NCBI RefSeq assembly: GCF_001651855.1
Contig: NZ_LNQC01000053.1
Span: forward strand, 62,001-126,000
Direction of reading: 5' to 3'
From: Sinorhizobium americanum
GTDB taxonomy: Bacteria; Pseudomonadota; Alphaproteobacteria; Rhizobiales; Rhizobiaceae
Length of the DNA stretch: 64,000 nt
The position numbers were made by a program, and so were the translations under genes. The notes beneath the pieces were generated by a model, which saw only the letters and a program-made list of their open reading frames with translations, was not told the DNA's origin and searched no databases. Below, one piece after another: positions 46,592-55,144 of this stretch; position 1 is the stretch's first letter, and each line of letters starts with the position of its first letter.

Positions 46592-47137
46592 ATGGATACC
46601 GGGGGAAACCTGTACAAGCTCGAAATCTCAAGTGAAGCAGAGGGTCGGGAGGTTGCTCCGAGCGCCTATTACGATCATATCCAGAAGATCAATGATGTCT
46701 TCTCCGATCAGATCAAGATGTCCGATCAGAAGGCGGCTTATATCTTTACCTTCATGTTTGCCTTCTTGGTTTCCTCCGAAGAGGGGCGGAGCGTGTTTAC
46801 TTGGCAGCGCTACATGGAAGGGGAGATGCTGCCAGCGATACTGTCTGCCGTCATGGCGCTGGCCTCGATCTTCTCGCTTCTCACCGCCATCCTCGTCGTG
46901 CTGCCGAGAAAAGGCGCCACTTCCACGACGCTCTTCTGGGGCGCATGGCGGGCGCATCGTGGAGAGTTTCTGGAGGCGGCGGGCCGCGGTGATTCGGCCT
47001 ACCTGTTTCGCCAGTACGTGGACAATGCCGATGTGCTTTCGGCGATCGCCTGCAGCAAGTACCGCTTCGTCATCGCAGCGTTTCGCGGCCTGCTGATCAC
47101 GGTGCTTGCCTATGTCTGCCTGTTGGCAATCCCCTGA
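46592..47137 (+). CDS. Pycsar-effector-type three-helix membrane protein
   Basis: A 181-residue protein. A short helical segment with SDQIKMSDQKAAYIFTFMFA leads into helix 1 (~48-61), helix 2 is ~81-104 and ends in VVLPRKG, and a cytoplasmic part ends in LSAIACSKYRFVIAAFRGLL leading into helix 3 (~160-180). This order (K-A-D/Q-K-A before helix 1, PR after helix 2, a K-Y-R segment before helix 3) is that of the Pycsar effector/DUF5706 (PycTM) family, membrane proteins that respond to cyclic nucleotides. The ATG at 46592 follows GGGGAG. It is divergent from the barrel-cyclase operon. No pyrimidine cyclase gene is adjacent. Family call by pattern only. Confidence 0.72.
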   Translation: MDTGGNLYKLEISSEAEGREVAPSAYYDHIQKINDVFSDQIKMSDQKAAYIFTFMFAFLVSSEEGRSVFTWQRYMEGEMLPAILSAVMALASIFSLLTAILVVLPRKGATSTTLFWGAWRAHRGEFLEAAGRGDSAYLFRQYVDNADVLSAIACSKYRFVIAAFRGLLITVLAYVCLLAIP

Positions 47138-47159
47138 ACCCTGGCTGAGCCCGTCACCG

Positions 47160-47179
47160 ATTTTCTCCACGGAGAAAAT
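47160..47179. terminator. Hairpin between convergent genes
   Basis: ATTTTCTC-CACG-GAGAAAAT is a perfect 8-pair hairpin with A/T-rich outer ends, so that a T-run follows the stem in both directions. It suits a shared terminator for the effector-like gene and the GntR gene. Confidence 0.5.
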
Positions 47180-47210
47180 GGCGGACGTGACCTCGGCTGC
47201 CTTCCCGTTT

Positions 47211-47897
47211 TTACACGGAGTCGCGCACCCGCTCCCAGGCCTTCGTCAGGTGCCGTCCCAGCACCTCCGATAGCTTCTCCGTGTCGCGGGCCTCGAGCGC
47301 GGCGATCATTTCCTCATGCTCGGCGACTGCGGCGGCCCATTTTTCCGGACCCTCGTGGCCGATGAAGCGGATGCGTTTCAGCCGCGTCTGCAGCACGGCG
47401 TGCATGTCGGCGAGCGCCGCATTGCCGGAAAGCTGGGCGATCGCCGTGTGGATCTGCTGGTTCAGCTTGTAATATTGCAGCCGGTCGCCTGCCTTGTAGC
47501 GGGCCACCATCTCGTCGTGCAGCGCCCGCACCTGGGCGATCCCCGCGTCGCTGGCCGTCCCGCACGCAAGCCGCCCGGCAAGCTCCTCGAGCGACTGCAA
47601 GACGGTCAGCATATCCTTGACGTCCTTGGCGCTGAAGCGCTTGACGACGGCGCCGCGGCTCGGAACGAGCTCGACGAGGCCTTCGCTCGCCAGATATTTG
47701 ATCGCCTCGCGAAGCGGCGTTCGCGACACGCCGAGCTGTTCGCCGAGCTGGCCCTCATGCAGGCGGGTCCCGGGCGGAAGATCGCCCTCGATGATCATGT
47801 CGCGCAGGTGGCTGACCAGGGTGTCGTGCAGCGCCGTGCGCCGGATCGGCCCCGGCCCGCCGTCGGGCCTCCGCTCTAATGGAGTGATTTCGTTCAT
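47211..47897 (-). CDS. GntR family regulator (FCD subfamily)
   Basis: A 228-residue regulator with winged helix at residues ~20-85 (LVSHLRDMIIEGDLPPGTRL; LGEQLGVSRTPLREAIKYLASEGLV) and an FCD ligand domain containing HTAIAQLSGNAAL and AEHEEMIAALEARD. It is divergent from the pdxA2-tctCBA-kinase operon and so is its probable regulator. The ligand is presumably the transported acid or an intermediate. Confidence 0.9.
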   Translation of the reverse strand: MNEITPLERRPDGGPGPIRRTALHDTLVSHLRDMIIEGDLPPGTRLHEGQLGEQLGVSRTPLREAIKYLASEGLVELVPSRGAVVKRFSAKDVKDMLTVLQSLEELAGRLACGTASDAGIAQVRALHDEMVARYKAGDRLQYYKLNQQIHTAIAQLSGNAALADMHAVLQTRLKRIRFIGHEGPEKWAAAVAEHEEMIAALEARDTEKLSEVLGRHLTKAWERVRDSV

Positions 47898-48016
47898 TTT
47901 CCCGTTCTGCGCTCAGACCGGTAACCGGTCACTGTTCCCTCGACCGCCCGATTGAATCAGCGGTGCCTCATTCAAGCATGGAGACAGGTCCTCTCATCGT
48001 CAACAGAAAATGCTGC

Positions 48017-48050
48017 ATACAGAATACAAAACACTTGATGCAAAATTTTG
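48017..48050. promoter_or_regulatory. Possible GntR operator region before pdxA2
   Basis: Two ATACA units 7 bases apart (48017 and 48024) and the palindrome CAAAATTTTG (48041-48050) lie in the AT-rich part of the 199-base divergent region. They are candidates for the GntR site and promoter, but no single motif is decisive. Confidence 0.3.
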
Positions 48051-48096
48051 AATAACGTATGACGGTCCCGAGGCATGAAGACGGAGGACAGCTCAC

Positions 48097-49143
48097 ATGA
48101 CGACCAATGGTGCGGCCGAAGCGAAGGGTGGGCGTCCGGTCATCGCGCTTGCCATGGGCGATCCGGCAGGGATCAGTCCGGAACTGACGGCGCGGCTGCT
48201 GGCGCTCGGCGATGTGCGTGAAGCGGCGCACGTTATTGCCATCGGCGACCGTCGCATTCTCGACGAGGGCGCCAAGGTCGCTGGCATTACGCTCGATCTC
48301 GAATCCGCTACGCTCGAGACGCTGGAGAAGGCCGGCGCGTCGCGTCACGTCTTTGTCGATTTGAAGCATCTTGATCCGGCCGACGTGGTGCGCGGCGAGG
48401 CGACGTTTGCCGGCGGTGCATTCGCCACTCGCAATTTTCGCGCGGGCCTGGAGCTCGCGCATGCCGGCAAGGCCGACGCGGTGTGCTTCACGCCCTTCAA
48501 CAAGAAGGCAATGCGCTTTGCCTATCCGGGCTATGACGACGAGATCCGCTTCGTCGCCGACGTGCTTTCCTTCACCGGCAAGGTCCGCGAGTTCAACGTT
48601 CTCGAAAAGGTATGGAACGCCCGCGTCACCTCGCACATTCCGCTCAAGGACGTGGCGCGAAGCCTGTCGGTGGATGGAATTATCGCCGAACTCGAACTCA
48701 CACGGGCCTGCCTCAGGAACGCCGGCCATGACGAGGCGCGGATCGCGGTCGCGGGCCTCAACCCGCATGCCGGCGATGGCGGCAGCTTCGGCATGGAGGA
48801 GATCGACATCATCGAACCCGCCGTCGCGAAGGCAAAAGCGCTCGGCTTCAACGTCGAAGGGCCGTTCCCGGCCGATACGGTGTTCGTCCGGGCGCTGAAG
48901 GAAGGCTTTCACGCGGTGCTGACCATGTATCACGACCAGGGCCAGATCGCCATGAAGCTGATGGGCTTCGACAAGGGCGTGACCATGATGGGCGGTCTGC
49001 CTTTCCCGCTTTGCACGCCGGCGCATGGCACGGCCTATGACATTGCCGGCAAGGGGATCGCCGATGTCGGCGCCAGCCGCGAAGCGATCCTGCTTGCGGC
49101 CCGCATGGCGAAGAAAAACCGGGGGCTCTTCGCCGCCGCCTGA
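48097..49143 (+). CDS. pdxA2: PdxA2-type 4-phospho-hydroxyacid dehydrogenase
   Basis: A 348-residue member of the PdxA family. The N-terminal VIALAMGDPAGISPEL and the three metal-binding His in RVTSHIPLKDV, LNPHAGDGGSFG and MYHDQGQIAMKL are conserved. Classical PdxA oxidises 4-phosphohydroxythreonine in vitamin B6 synthesis, but PdxA2 members in catabolic operons oxidise 4-phospho-D-threonate or -erythronate to dihydroxyacetone phosphate and CO2. Here the gene heads an operon with a TctCBA transporter, a TIM-barrel protein and a DhaK-type kinase, which favours the catabolic role. ATG follows GGAGGAC. Confidence 0.85.
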   Translation: MTTNGAAEAKGGRPVIALAMGDPAGISPELTARLLALGDVREAAHVIAIGDRRILDEGAKVAGITLDLESATLETLEKAGASRHVFVDLKHLDPADVVRGEATFAGGAFATRNFRAGLELAHAGKADAVCFTPFNKKAMRFAYPGYDDEIRFVADVLSFTGKVREFNVLEKVWNARVTSHIPLKDVARSLSVDGIIAELELTRACLRNAGHDEARIAVAGLNPHAGDGGSFGMEEIDIIEPAVAKAKALGFNVEGPFPADTVFVRALKEGFHAVLTMYHDQGQIAMKLMGFDKGVTMMGGLPFPLCTPAHGTAYDIAGKGIADVGASREAILLAARMAKKNRGLFAAA

Positions 49144-49217
49144 ATTCGCACGCTTTCAACACATGCCGGCGCCAGGGGAGGTCTTGCGCCGGATCCAACT
49201 CAACGGGAGGACCAGAC

Positions 49218-50204
49218 ATGAAGAAATCCGTCTCTATCGCATGCATGATCGCCGCAGCGCTTGGCGTGGCCGCGCCGGCCGCGGCCTTCGAGCCGAACCG
49301 TCCGGTGGAATTCGTCGTTACCGCGGGTCCCGGCGGCGGCACCGACATTTTCGCGCGCACCATCCAGGCTATCATCGCCAAATACGAACTGATGAAGTCG
49401 CCGGTGGTCGTTACCAACAAGGGTAGTGCCGGCGGCGCAGAAGGCTTCGTCTACACGGCCGGCTACAAGGGTGATGCCCACAAGCTCGCCTTCGGCACCA
49501 ACAATGCCTACCTGCTGCCGGTTCGCGCCAAGGTACCCTACAAGGCCGAGGACCTGACGCCGGTCGCGGCACTCGCATCGGATGAATTCGTCCTCTGGGT
49601 CAACGGCAAGGCCGACTATGCCACCGCCGCGGACTTCGTCGCCAAGGCAAAGGAGGGCGGCTTGAAGATCGGCGGCAGCCAGTCGAAGGACGTCGACCAG
49701 ATCTTGACCTCGATGATCAACGACGCGACCGGCGCCAAGATCAGCTACATCCCGTTCAAGAGCGGCGGCGAGGCGGCGGTGCAGCTTGCCGGCGAACACA
49801 TCGACGCCAATGTCAACAATCCGAGCGAGAATCTCGGCCAGTGGCAGGCCGACATGGTGAAGCCGCTCTGCGTCTTCAAGAGCGTGAAGCTTTCGAGCGA
49901 AGCGAAGGTCGCCGGCGATAAGGGGTGGGGCGATATCCCGACCTGCAAGGAGGCCGGCATTCCGATCGACAACTATTCCATGCCGCGCACCGTCTGGCTG
50001 CCGGGCGGCGTCGAGCCGGATGTCGTGCAGTTCTATGCGGATGTGCTGCGCAAGGTTTCCGAGACGCCGGAATGGGCGAAGTATCTTGCCGATACGTCGC
50101 AGTCGCCGGTCTATCTGAGCGGTGAAGAGCTCAAATCCGCCGTCGAGGTGGACGGCGCCGCGGTCAGCGAAGTGCTGAAGCGCGAAGGCTGGCTCGCCAA
50201 CTGA
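49218..50204 (+). CDS. Tripartite tricarboxylate transporter binding protein (TctC type)
   Basis: A 328-residue periplasmic solute-binding protein. The signal peptide ends near APAAAF; NRPVEFVVTAGPGGGTDIFART and ISYIPFKSGGEAAVQLAGEH are family segments for carboxylate binding. It delivers its ligand, probably a hydroxy acid, to the membrane pair encoded next. The operon context of sugar-acid enzymes suggests the ligand rather than citrate. Confidence 0.9.
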   Translation: MKKSVSIACMIAAALGVAAPAAAFEPNRPVEFVVTAGPGGGTDIFARTIQAIIAKYELMKSPVVVTNKGSAGGAEGFVYTAGYKGDAHKLAFGTNNAYLLPVRAKVPYKAEDLTPVAALASDEFVLWVNGKADYATAADFVAKAKEGGLKIGGSQSKDVDQILTSMINDATGAKISYIPFKSGGEAAVQLAGEHIDANVNNPSENLGQWQADMVKPLCVFKSVKLSSEAKVAGDKGWGDIPTCKEAGIPIDNYSMPRTVWLPGGVEPDVVQFYADVLRKVSETPEWAKYLADTSQSPVYLSGEELKSAVEVDGAAVSEVLKREGWLAN

Positions 50205-50301
50205 GGCTCAGGCGGGCGCCCAAGACCGAGCGGAGTGCTTGGAGCGGACATGCTCTTCATCCCGATCCGGCGCCCGCCACCGCTTGCGAAAGGTTACGAT
50301 C

Positions 50302-50802
50302 ATGAGTGAGAACAGTGCGAATGGAGTCTCCCGCTTCGCGGTCGAGCTTGGCGTCGCGGCGCTGACCGGCGGCTTTGGCGCCGCCGTCTGCTACGGTTCG
50401 CTCGATATCGGCGCCGGCTGGACCGAGATGGGGCCGGATGCGGGCTATTTCCCCTTCTATATCGGCCTTCTCATCGTCTTCGGCAGCCTCGTCAACATCG
50501 TCCAGGCGTTCCTCAAGCATCGCGGCACCGAAGAGATCTTCATGGATGCCGGGCGCGCCAAGGTGGTCGCTTCCTTCCTGCTGCCGCTCACTGCCTTCGG
50601 CGCCGTTTCCGCCTGGCTCGGGCTCTACGTCGGGACGGCGCTCTATATCGCCGCGACGATGCTCTTCCAGGGGCGCTACAAATGGTGGATCGCGCTGCCG
50701 GCAGGGCTTGGCGTCTCGCTCGTCTTCTTCGTCGTCTTCGAAATCGGCTTCCAGGTTCCGCTGCTGAAGGGACCGGTCGAGGCCTGGTTCGGGATCTATT
50801 GA
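50302..50802 (+). CDS. Tripartite tricarboxylate transporter small membrane protein (TctB type)
   Basis: A 166-residue protein with four hydrophobic helices and the TctB-type segment GPDAGYFPFYIGLLIVFGSL. It forms the inner-membrane transporter with the large TctA-type subunit. ATG 50302 was chosen over an upstream in-frame start at 50239 whose N-terminus is Arg/Ser-rich and atypical. Confidence 0.88.
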   Translation: MSENSANGVSRFAVELGVAALTGGFGAAVCYGSLDIGAGWTEMGPDAGYFPFYIGLLIVFGSLVNIVQAFLKHRGTEEIFMDAGRAKVVASFLLPLTAFGAVSAWLGLYVGTALYIAATMLFQGRYKWWIALPAGLGVSLVFFVVFEIGFQVPLLKGPVEAWFGIY

Positions 50803-50836
50803 CCCGGGCAAATGCATTGCCTGCGGGAGGAATGAC

Positions 50837-52372
50837 ATGGAAAATATCGGTCTTCTGATCGACGGCTTCGGCCACATCCTGAGCTGGAACCACATTCTCT
50901 TGATGATGGTGGGCGTGACGCTCGGCATTCTCGTCGGCGTGCTGCCCGGCCTCGGCGCGCCGAACGGCGTGTCGCTGCTCCTGCCGCTCACCTTCTCGAT
51001 GGACCCGATCTCGGCGATCATCCTGCTCTCCTGCATGTATTGGGGCGCATTGTTCGGCGGCTCGACGACGTCGATCCTTTTCAACATCCCGGGCGAACCG
51101 TCCTCCGTCGCCACCACCTTCGACGGTTATCCGATGGCCAAGGGCGGCCAGCCGAGCCGGGCGCTGACGCTCGCCTTCGTCTCGGCCGGTCTCGGGGCAC
51201 TCGCCGGCGTGGTGATGATCACGCTGCTTTCCGGCTGGGTCGCGAAATTCGCCCTGAAATTTTCGTCGCCCGAATATTTCGCCGTCTATTTCCTCGCCTT
51301 TGCGAGCTTCATCTCGATGGGCGCGCAATCACCCTTCAAGACGCTCGTCTCGATGATGCTCGGCTTCGCGCTCGCCTCGATCGGCATGGACACGATCTCC
51401 GGCAACCTGCGACTGACCTTCGACATTCCCGAGCTGATCAAGGGCGTGAGCTTCCTGATCGCCGTCATGGGCCTCTTCGGCATCGGCGAACTGTTGCTGA
51501 CGAGTGAGGAGGGCTTGCGCTTCGAAGGTATCAAGGCGCGCGTCAAGCTTGCCGAGATCGGCCGCACGCTGATCGAAATCCCGCGTTACTGGCTGACCAT
51601 CGCCCGCTCGACGATCATCGGCATCTGGATGGGCATCACGCCGGCCGGTCCGACCGCTGCCTCCTTCATGAGCTATGGCGTTGCCCGCCGCTCGGCGCGC
51701 GACAAGTCGCTGTTCGGCAAGGGCGACCCGCGCGGCATCGTGGCGCCGGAAACCGCTGACCATTCGGCCGGCACCTCGGCGCTGCTGCCGATGCTGGCCC
51801 TCGGCGTCCCCGGTTCGGCGACCGCCGCGGTGATGATGGGCGGCCTGATGATCTGGGGCCTGACGCCCGGCCCGATGCTCTTCACCGACCGGCCGGATTT
51901 CGTGTGGGGCCTGATCGCCTCCATGTATCTCGGCAATGTCGTCGCCGTCTTCCTGGTGATTGCGACGGTGCCGCTCTACGCCTCGATCCTGCGCGTGCCC
52001 TTCTCGATCATCGGGCCGATCATCGTCGCGGTGATCTTCTCGGGCGCATACCAGGTTGCGAATTCCGTCTCCGACATCTTCCTGGTGATCGGTTTCGGCC
52101 TGCTCGGCTACGTCTTCAAGAAGCTCGACTATCCGCTGGCGCCGCTGGTTCTTGCCATGGTACTTGGCGACAAGGCCGAGGATGCCTTCCGCCAATCGAT
52201 GCTGATGTCCGGCGGCAGCCTCAATATCTTCTGGTCGAACGGGCTGGTTTCCGGCCTGATGGCGCTCGGCCTGGTGCTGCTTCTTTCTCCGCTTGCCTTC
52301 TGGCTGATCGGCACCCTGCGCCGGCGCCGGCACGACGTCGCTCCGCATGGCGACGGCAATGCGGCGGCCTGA
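50837..52372 (+). CDS. Tripartite tricarboxylate transporter large permease (TctA type)
   Basis: A 511-residue permease with about 11-12 helices. The hallmarks GILVGVLPGLGAPNGVSLLLP, YWGALFGGSTTSILFNIPGE and the second repeat GVPGSATAAVMMGGL are present. It is the main channel of the TctCBA uptake system, driven by an ion gradient. The start follows GGGAGGAATGAC closely. Confidence 0.93.
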   Translation: MENIGLLIDGFGHILSWNHILLMMVGVTLGILVGVLPGLGAPNGVSLLLPLTFSMDPISAIILLSCMYWGALFGGSTTSILFNIPGEPSSVATTFDGYPMAKGGQPSRALTLAFVSAGLGALAGVVMITLLSGWVAKFALKFSSPEYFAVYFLAFASFISMGAQSPFKTLVSMMLGFALASIGMDTISGNLRLTFDIPELIKGVSFLIAVMGLFGIGELLLTSEEGLRFEGIKARVKLAEIGRTLIEIPRYWLTIARSTIIGIWMGITPAGPTAASFMSYGVARRSARDKSLFGKGDPRGIVAPETADHSAGTSALLPMLALGVPGSATAAVMMGGLMIWGLTPGPMLFTDRPDFVWGLIASMYLGNVVAVFLVIATVPLYASILRVPFSIIGPIIVAVIFSGAYQVANSVSDIFLVIGFGLLGYVFKKLDYPLAPLVLAMVLGDKAEDAFRQSMLMSGGSLNIFWSNGLVSGLMALGLVLLLSPLAFWLIGTLRRRRHDVAPHGDGNAAA

Positions 52373-52424
52373 TCCGGCTCGAAGAAACATCTGATCAAAT
52401 CTCTCCAATCTCGAGGAGTTCGCC

Positions 52425-53366
52425 ATGGCGCCGCGCAAATGGAACCGTGACAACTGGCCAATCGCGGCCGCGATGATTCAGTATCCGAACCTGCTGCCGG
52501 ACGGCCGGTCCGTCCAGGACCAGTCGGTCGACGAATGGGCCGCAACGCTTCACGACGTGGTGGACGCCGGCTTCACCGAACTCGATCCGACCGACAGCTG
52601 GATCCGGCTTGCCGATCTGTCGCGTGATCGGCTGGAAGGATTCGTCAACCTGACCCGATCCCTCGGCCTTACCATTCCGGCAATCTCGACGGCGCGGCGC
52701 AGCCTGATCGATCCCGAGCGCGGCGAGGAATATCTCGCCTATGGCCACCGGGTCATCGAGACGGCGGCGGCAGTCGGCGCCGGCTCGGTCTCCTTCGGCT
52801 TCTTCGGTCCGCTGACCGAGGCGCAGAAGAGGGTGCTGTGGTTCTGGACCATCGACGGCATGAAGAACCCGGATGACGCGGCGACCTGGAAGACGGCGGT
52901 TTCGCGGGTCCGCGAGCTTGGCCTACACGCGGAAGAGCTCGGCATCGAGGTGTCCTTGGAAATGTACGAGGACACCTATCTCGGCACGGCCGACGGTTCG
53001 GTGCGCTTCGTCGAGGAGGTCGGGCTCGAAAATGTCGGCATCAACGCCGATCTCGGCAACCTCATCCGCCTGCATCGCCCGGTCGAGCATTGGCAGGAGA
53101 TGATGGCAAAGGTTGCGCCCTTTGCTAAATATTGGCACGTCAAGAACTACAACCGCACGGAGGATGCGGCCTCGGGGCTCATCGTCACCCATCCGGCCCC
53201 GCTCGAATTCGGCGTCATCAACTATCGTGCGGCGATCCGCACGGCTCTGGCGCATGGATTTGAGAGCCCCTTCCTCTGCGAGCATTACGGCGGCGACGGT
53301 CTTTCGGTCAGCGCCGCCAACCGTGATTATCTGAGGCGCATCCTGCCTCGCGAACAGGGACATTGA
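52425..53366 (+). CDS. TIM-barrel sugar isomerase/decarboxylase-like protein
   Basis: A 313-residue xylose-isomerase-like TIM barrel. Metal-site residues appear in VSLEMYEDTYLG, NVGINADLGNLI, YWHVKNYNRTED and the C-terminal FLCEHYGGDG. Relatives in acid-sugar clusters include isomerases, epimerases and decarboxylases such as 3-oxo-isoapionate decarboxylase. It lies between the transporter and a DhaK-type kinase (4 bases from the latter), so it probably makes the keto-sugar that the kinase phosphorylates. The reaction is not determined. Confidence 0.82.
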   Translation: MAPRKWNRDNWPIAAAMIQYPNLLPDGRSVQDQSVDEWAATLHDVVDAGFTELDPTDSWIRLADLSRDRLEGFVNLTRSLGLTIPAISTARRSLIDPERGEEYLAYGHRVIETAAAVGAGSVSFGFFGPLTEAQKRVLWFWTIDGMKNPDDAATWKTAVSRVRELGLHAEELGIEVSLEMYEDTYLGTADGSVRFVEEVGLENVGINADLGNLIRLHRPVEHWQEMMAKVAPFAKYWHVKNYNRTEDAASGLIVTHPAPLEFGVINYRAAIRTALAHGFESPFLCEHYGGDGLSVSAANRDYLRRILPREQGH

Positions 53367-53370
53367 AGCG

Positions 53371-55080
53371 ATGACGACGATCTTTGACGCTCCGGAAGAT
53401 TTTGCCACCACCGCGCTCGCCGGGTTTGCCGCGATCTATGCCCGCAATGTCCGCCTGGTGAGGGGCGGCGTGGTGCGCTCCACCAGGGTGCCGAAGGGCA
53501 AGGTGGCCGTGGTCATTGGCGGCGGCTCCGGCCACTATCCGGCCTTTGCCGGCTATGTCGGCCCCGGTCTGGCGGACGCGGCGGTTGCCGGCGACGTCTT
53601 CGCCTCGCCGTCGACCGCTGCGGTCGCGCGGGTCTGCCGCCATGCGGACAAGGGCGGCGGCGTGCTGCTCGGCTTCGGCAACTATGCGGGCGACGTGTTG
53701 AATTTCGGGGTTGCCGCCGAACGGCTGCGCGCCGAAGGCATCGACGTGCGTATCGTGCCGGTGACCGACGACGTGGCGAGTGCTTCGGTGGAAACGCCGG
53801 CCAAGCGCCGCGGCATTGCCGGCGACCTCGTCGTCTTCAAGATCGCCGGCGCCGCCGCCGAGGCGGGAAAATCGCTCGACGAGGTGGAACGCCTCGCCCG
53901 GCTTGCCAATGACCGCACAGTGTCGTTCGGCGTTGCCTTCGGTGGCTGCACCCTGCCGGGCGCCGCCGGGCCGCTCTTCACCGTCCCCAAGGGGCGGATG
54001 GCGTTGGGTCTCGGCATTCACGGCGAGCCTGGCATCAGTGAGGAGAAGGTCTCCTCCGCCAACGACCTCGCTAAGCTGCTGACCGGCAAGCTCATCGCCG
54101 AGCGGCCCTCCGGCACCCGTAAGGTCGCCGCGGTCGTGAACGGTCTCGGCTCGACCAAATACGAAGAGCTGTTCGTGCTGTGGACGGCGGTCGCCAAGGA
54201 ACTGGCAGACGCCGGCCTTGAGGTGATCGATCCCGAATGCGGTGAGTTCGTTACCAGCCTCGACATGCAGGGCTGCTCGCTGACGCTCGTCTGGTTGGAC
54301 GAGGAACTGGAAGCGCTGTGGCGTGCGCCCGCAGATGCGCCGGTGCTGCGCAAGGGGACGATCATCGCTGCGGAACCCGCGACCGATGAAATTGTCGATG
54401 CCGACGGGCCGCAACGATTCGCTCCCGCCTCGGAAGCCTCGCAGCAGGGCGGCAAATGCATCACGCAGTTGATCAGCAATATCGCCGACGCTCTGAAAGA
54501 TGCGGAAGAAGAACTCGGCCGCATCGACGCCATCGCCGGCGATGGCGATCACGGCCAGGGCATGCGTCGCGGCTCTGCTGCCGCGGTCGAGGCCGCGAAG
54601 ACGGCGGTTGCTGCAGGTGCCGGGGCGGCGAGTGTGCTGGCTGCGGCGGGTGACGCCTGGGCGGATCGTGCCGGTGGCACATCCGGTGCACTCTGGGGCC
54701 TGGCGCTCAGGTCCTGGAGCAATGCCTTCAGCGATGACGAGAAGCTCGACGACGCGGCGGTCGTCAAGGGCGCAAGGCTGGCCCTCGACGGCGTCACGCG
54801 GCTCGGCCGGGCGCGCGTCGGCGACAAGACGCTCGTCGACGCGCTGGTGCCGTTCGTCGAGGCGCTGGAGCGAGAGGCCGCTGCGTGCAAGCCGCTCGTC
54901 GATGCCTGGACGGCGGCGGCGAAAGCCGCGCAGGACGCCGCCGAGGCGACGTCGAACCTGACGCCGAAACTCGGCCGGGCCCGGCCACTTGCGGAGAAGA
55001 GCATCGGCCATCCGGATGCCGGCGCGATTTCGCTGGCCCTGGTGGCGAGGGTGGTCGGTGAGTTTTTGAAGGGGGTTTGA
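53371..55080 (+). CDS. DhaK-DhaL fused ketose kinase
   Basis: A 569-residue ATP-dependent kinase of the dihydroxyacetone kinase family: DhaK substrate domain residues ~1-330, DhaL ATP domain ~360-569. His217 (GLGIHGEPG), which bonds covalently to the ketose carbonyl, is present, and DhaL keeps the Mg-binding Asp residues of GDGDHGQG (Asp391, Asp393). In the substrate loop the usual GGGSGHEP reads GGGSGHYP (His55, Tyr56), which suggests a substrate other than dihydroxyacetone, for example a C4 ketose such as erythrulose. Last gene of the pdxA2 operon. Confidence 0.88.
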   Translation: MTTIFDAPEDFATTALAGFAAIYARNVRLVRGGVVRSTRVPKGKVAVVIGGGSGHYPAFAGYVGPGLADAAVAGDVFASPSTAAVARVCRHADKGGGVLLGFGNYAGDVLNFGVAAERLRAEGIDVRIVPVTDDVASASVETPAKRRGIAGDLVVFKIAGAAAEAGKSLDEVERLARLANDRTVSFGVAFGGCTLPGAAGPLFTVPKGRMALGLGIHGEPGISEEKVSSANDLAKLLTGKLIAERPSGTRKVAAVVNGLGSTKYEELFVLWTAVAKELADAGLEVIDPECGEFVTSLDMQGCSLTLVWLDEELEALWRAPADAPVLRKGTIIAAEPATDEIVDADGPQRFAPASEASQQGGKCITQLISNIADALKDAEEELGRIDAIAGDGDHGQGMRRGSAAAVEAAKTAVAAGAGAASVLAAAGDAWADRAGGTSGALWGLALRSWSNAFSDDEKLDDAAVVKGARLALDGVTRLGRARVGDKTLVDALVPFVEALEREAAACKPLVDAWTAAAKAAQDAAEATSNLTPKLGRARPLAEKSIGHPDAGAISLALVARVVGEFLKGV

Positions 55081-55110
55081 AAAACCCCTCCTCACAGGTG
55101 GGGAGGGGTT
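55078..55110 (-). terminator. Intrinsic terminator of the phn operon
   Basis: On the minus strand AACCCCTCC...GGAGGGGTT (9 perfect pairs, 10-base loop) is followed by a TTTTTC run. It lies 34 bases past the last phn-operon gene. The GGGGAGG flanks resemble mosaic repeat sequence. Confidence 0.65.
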
Positions 55111-55144
55111 GGGGAGGGACCTCTCCGGGCGACCGGGCGCGCCG

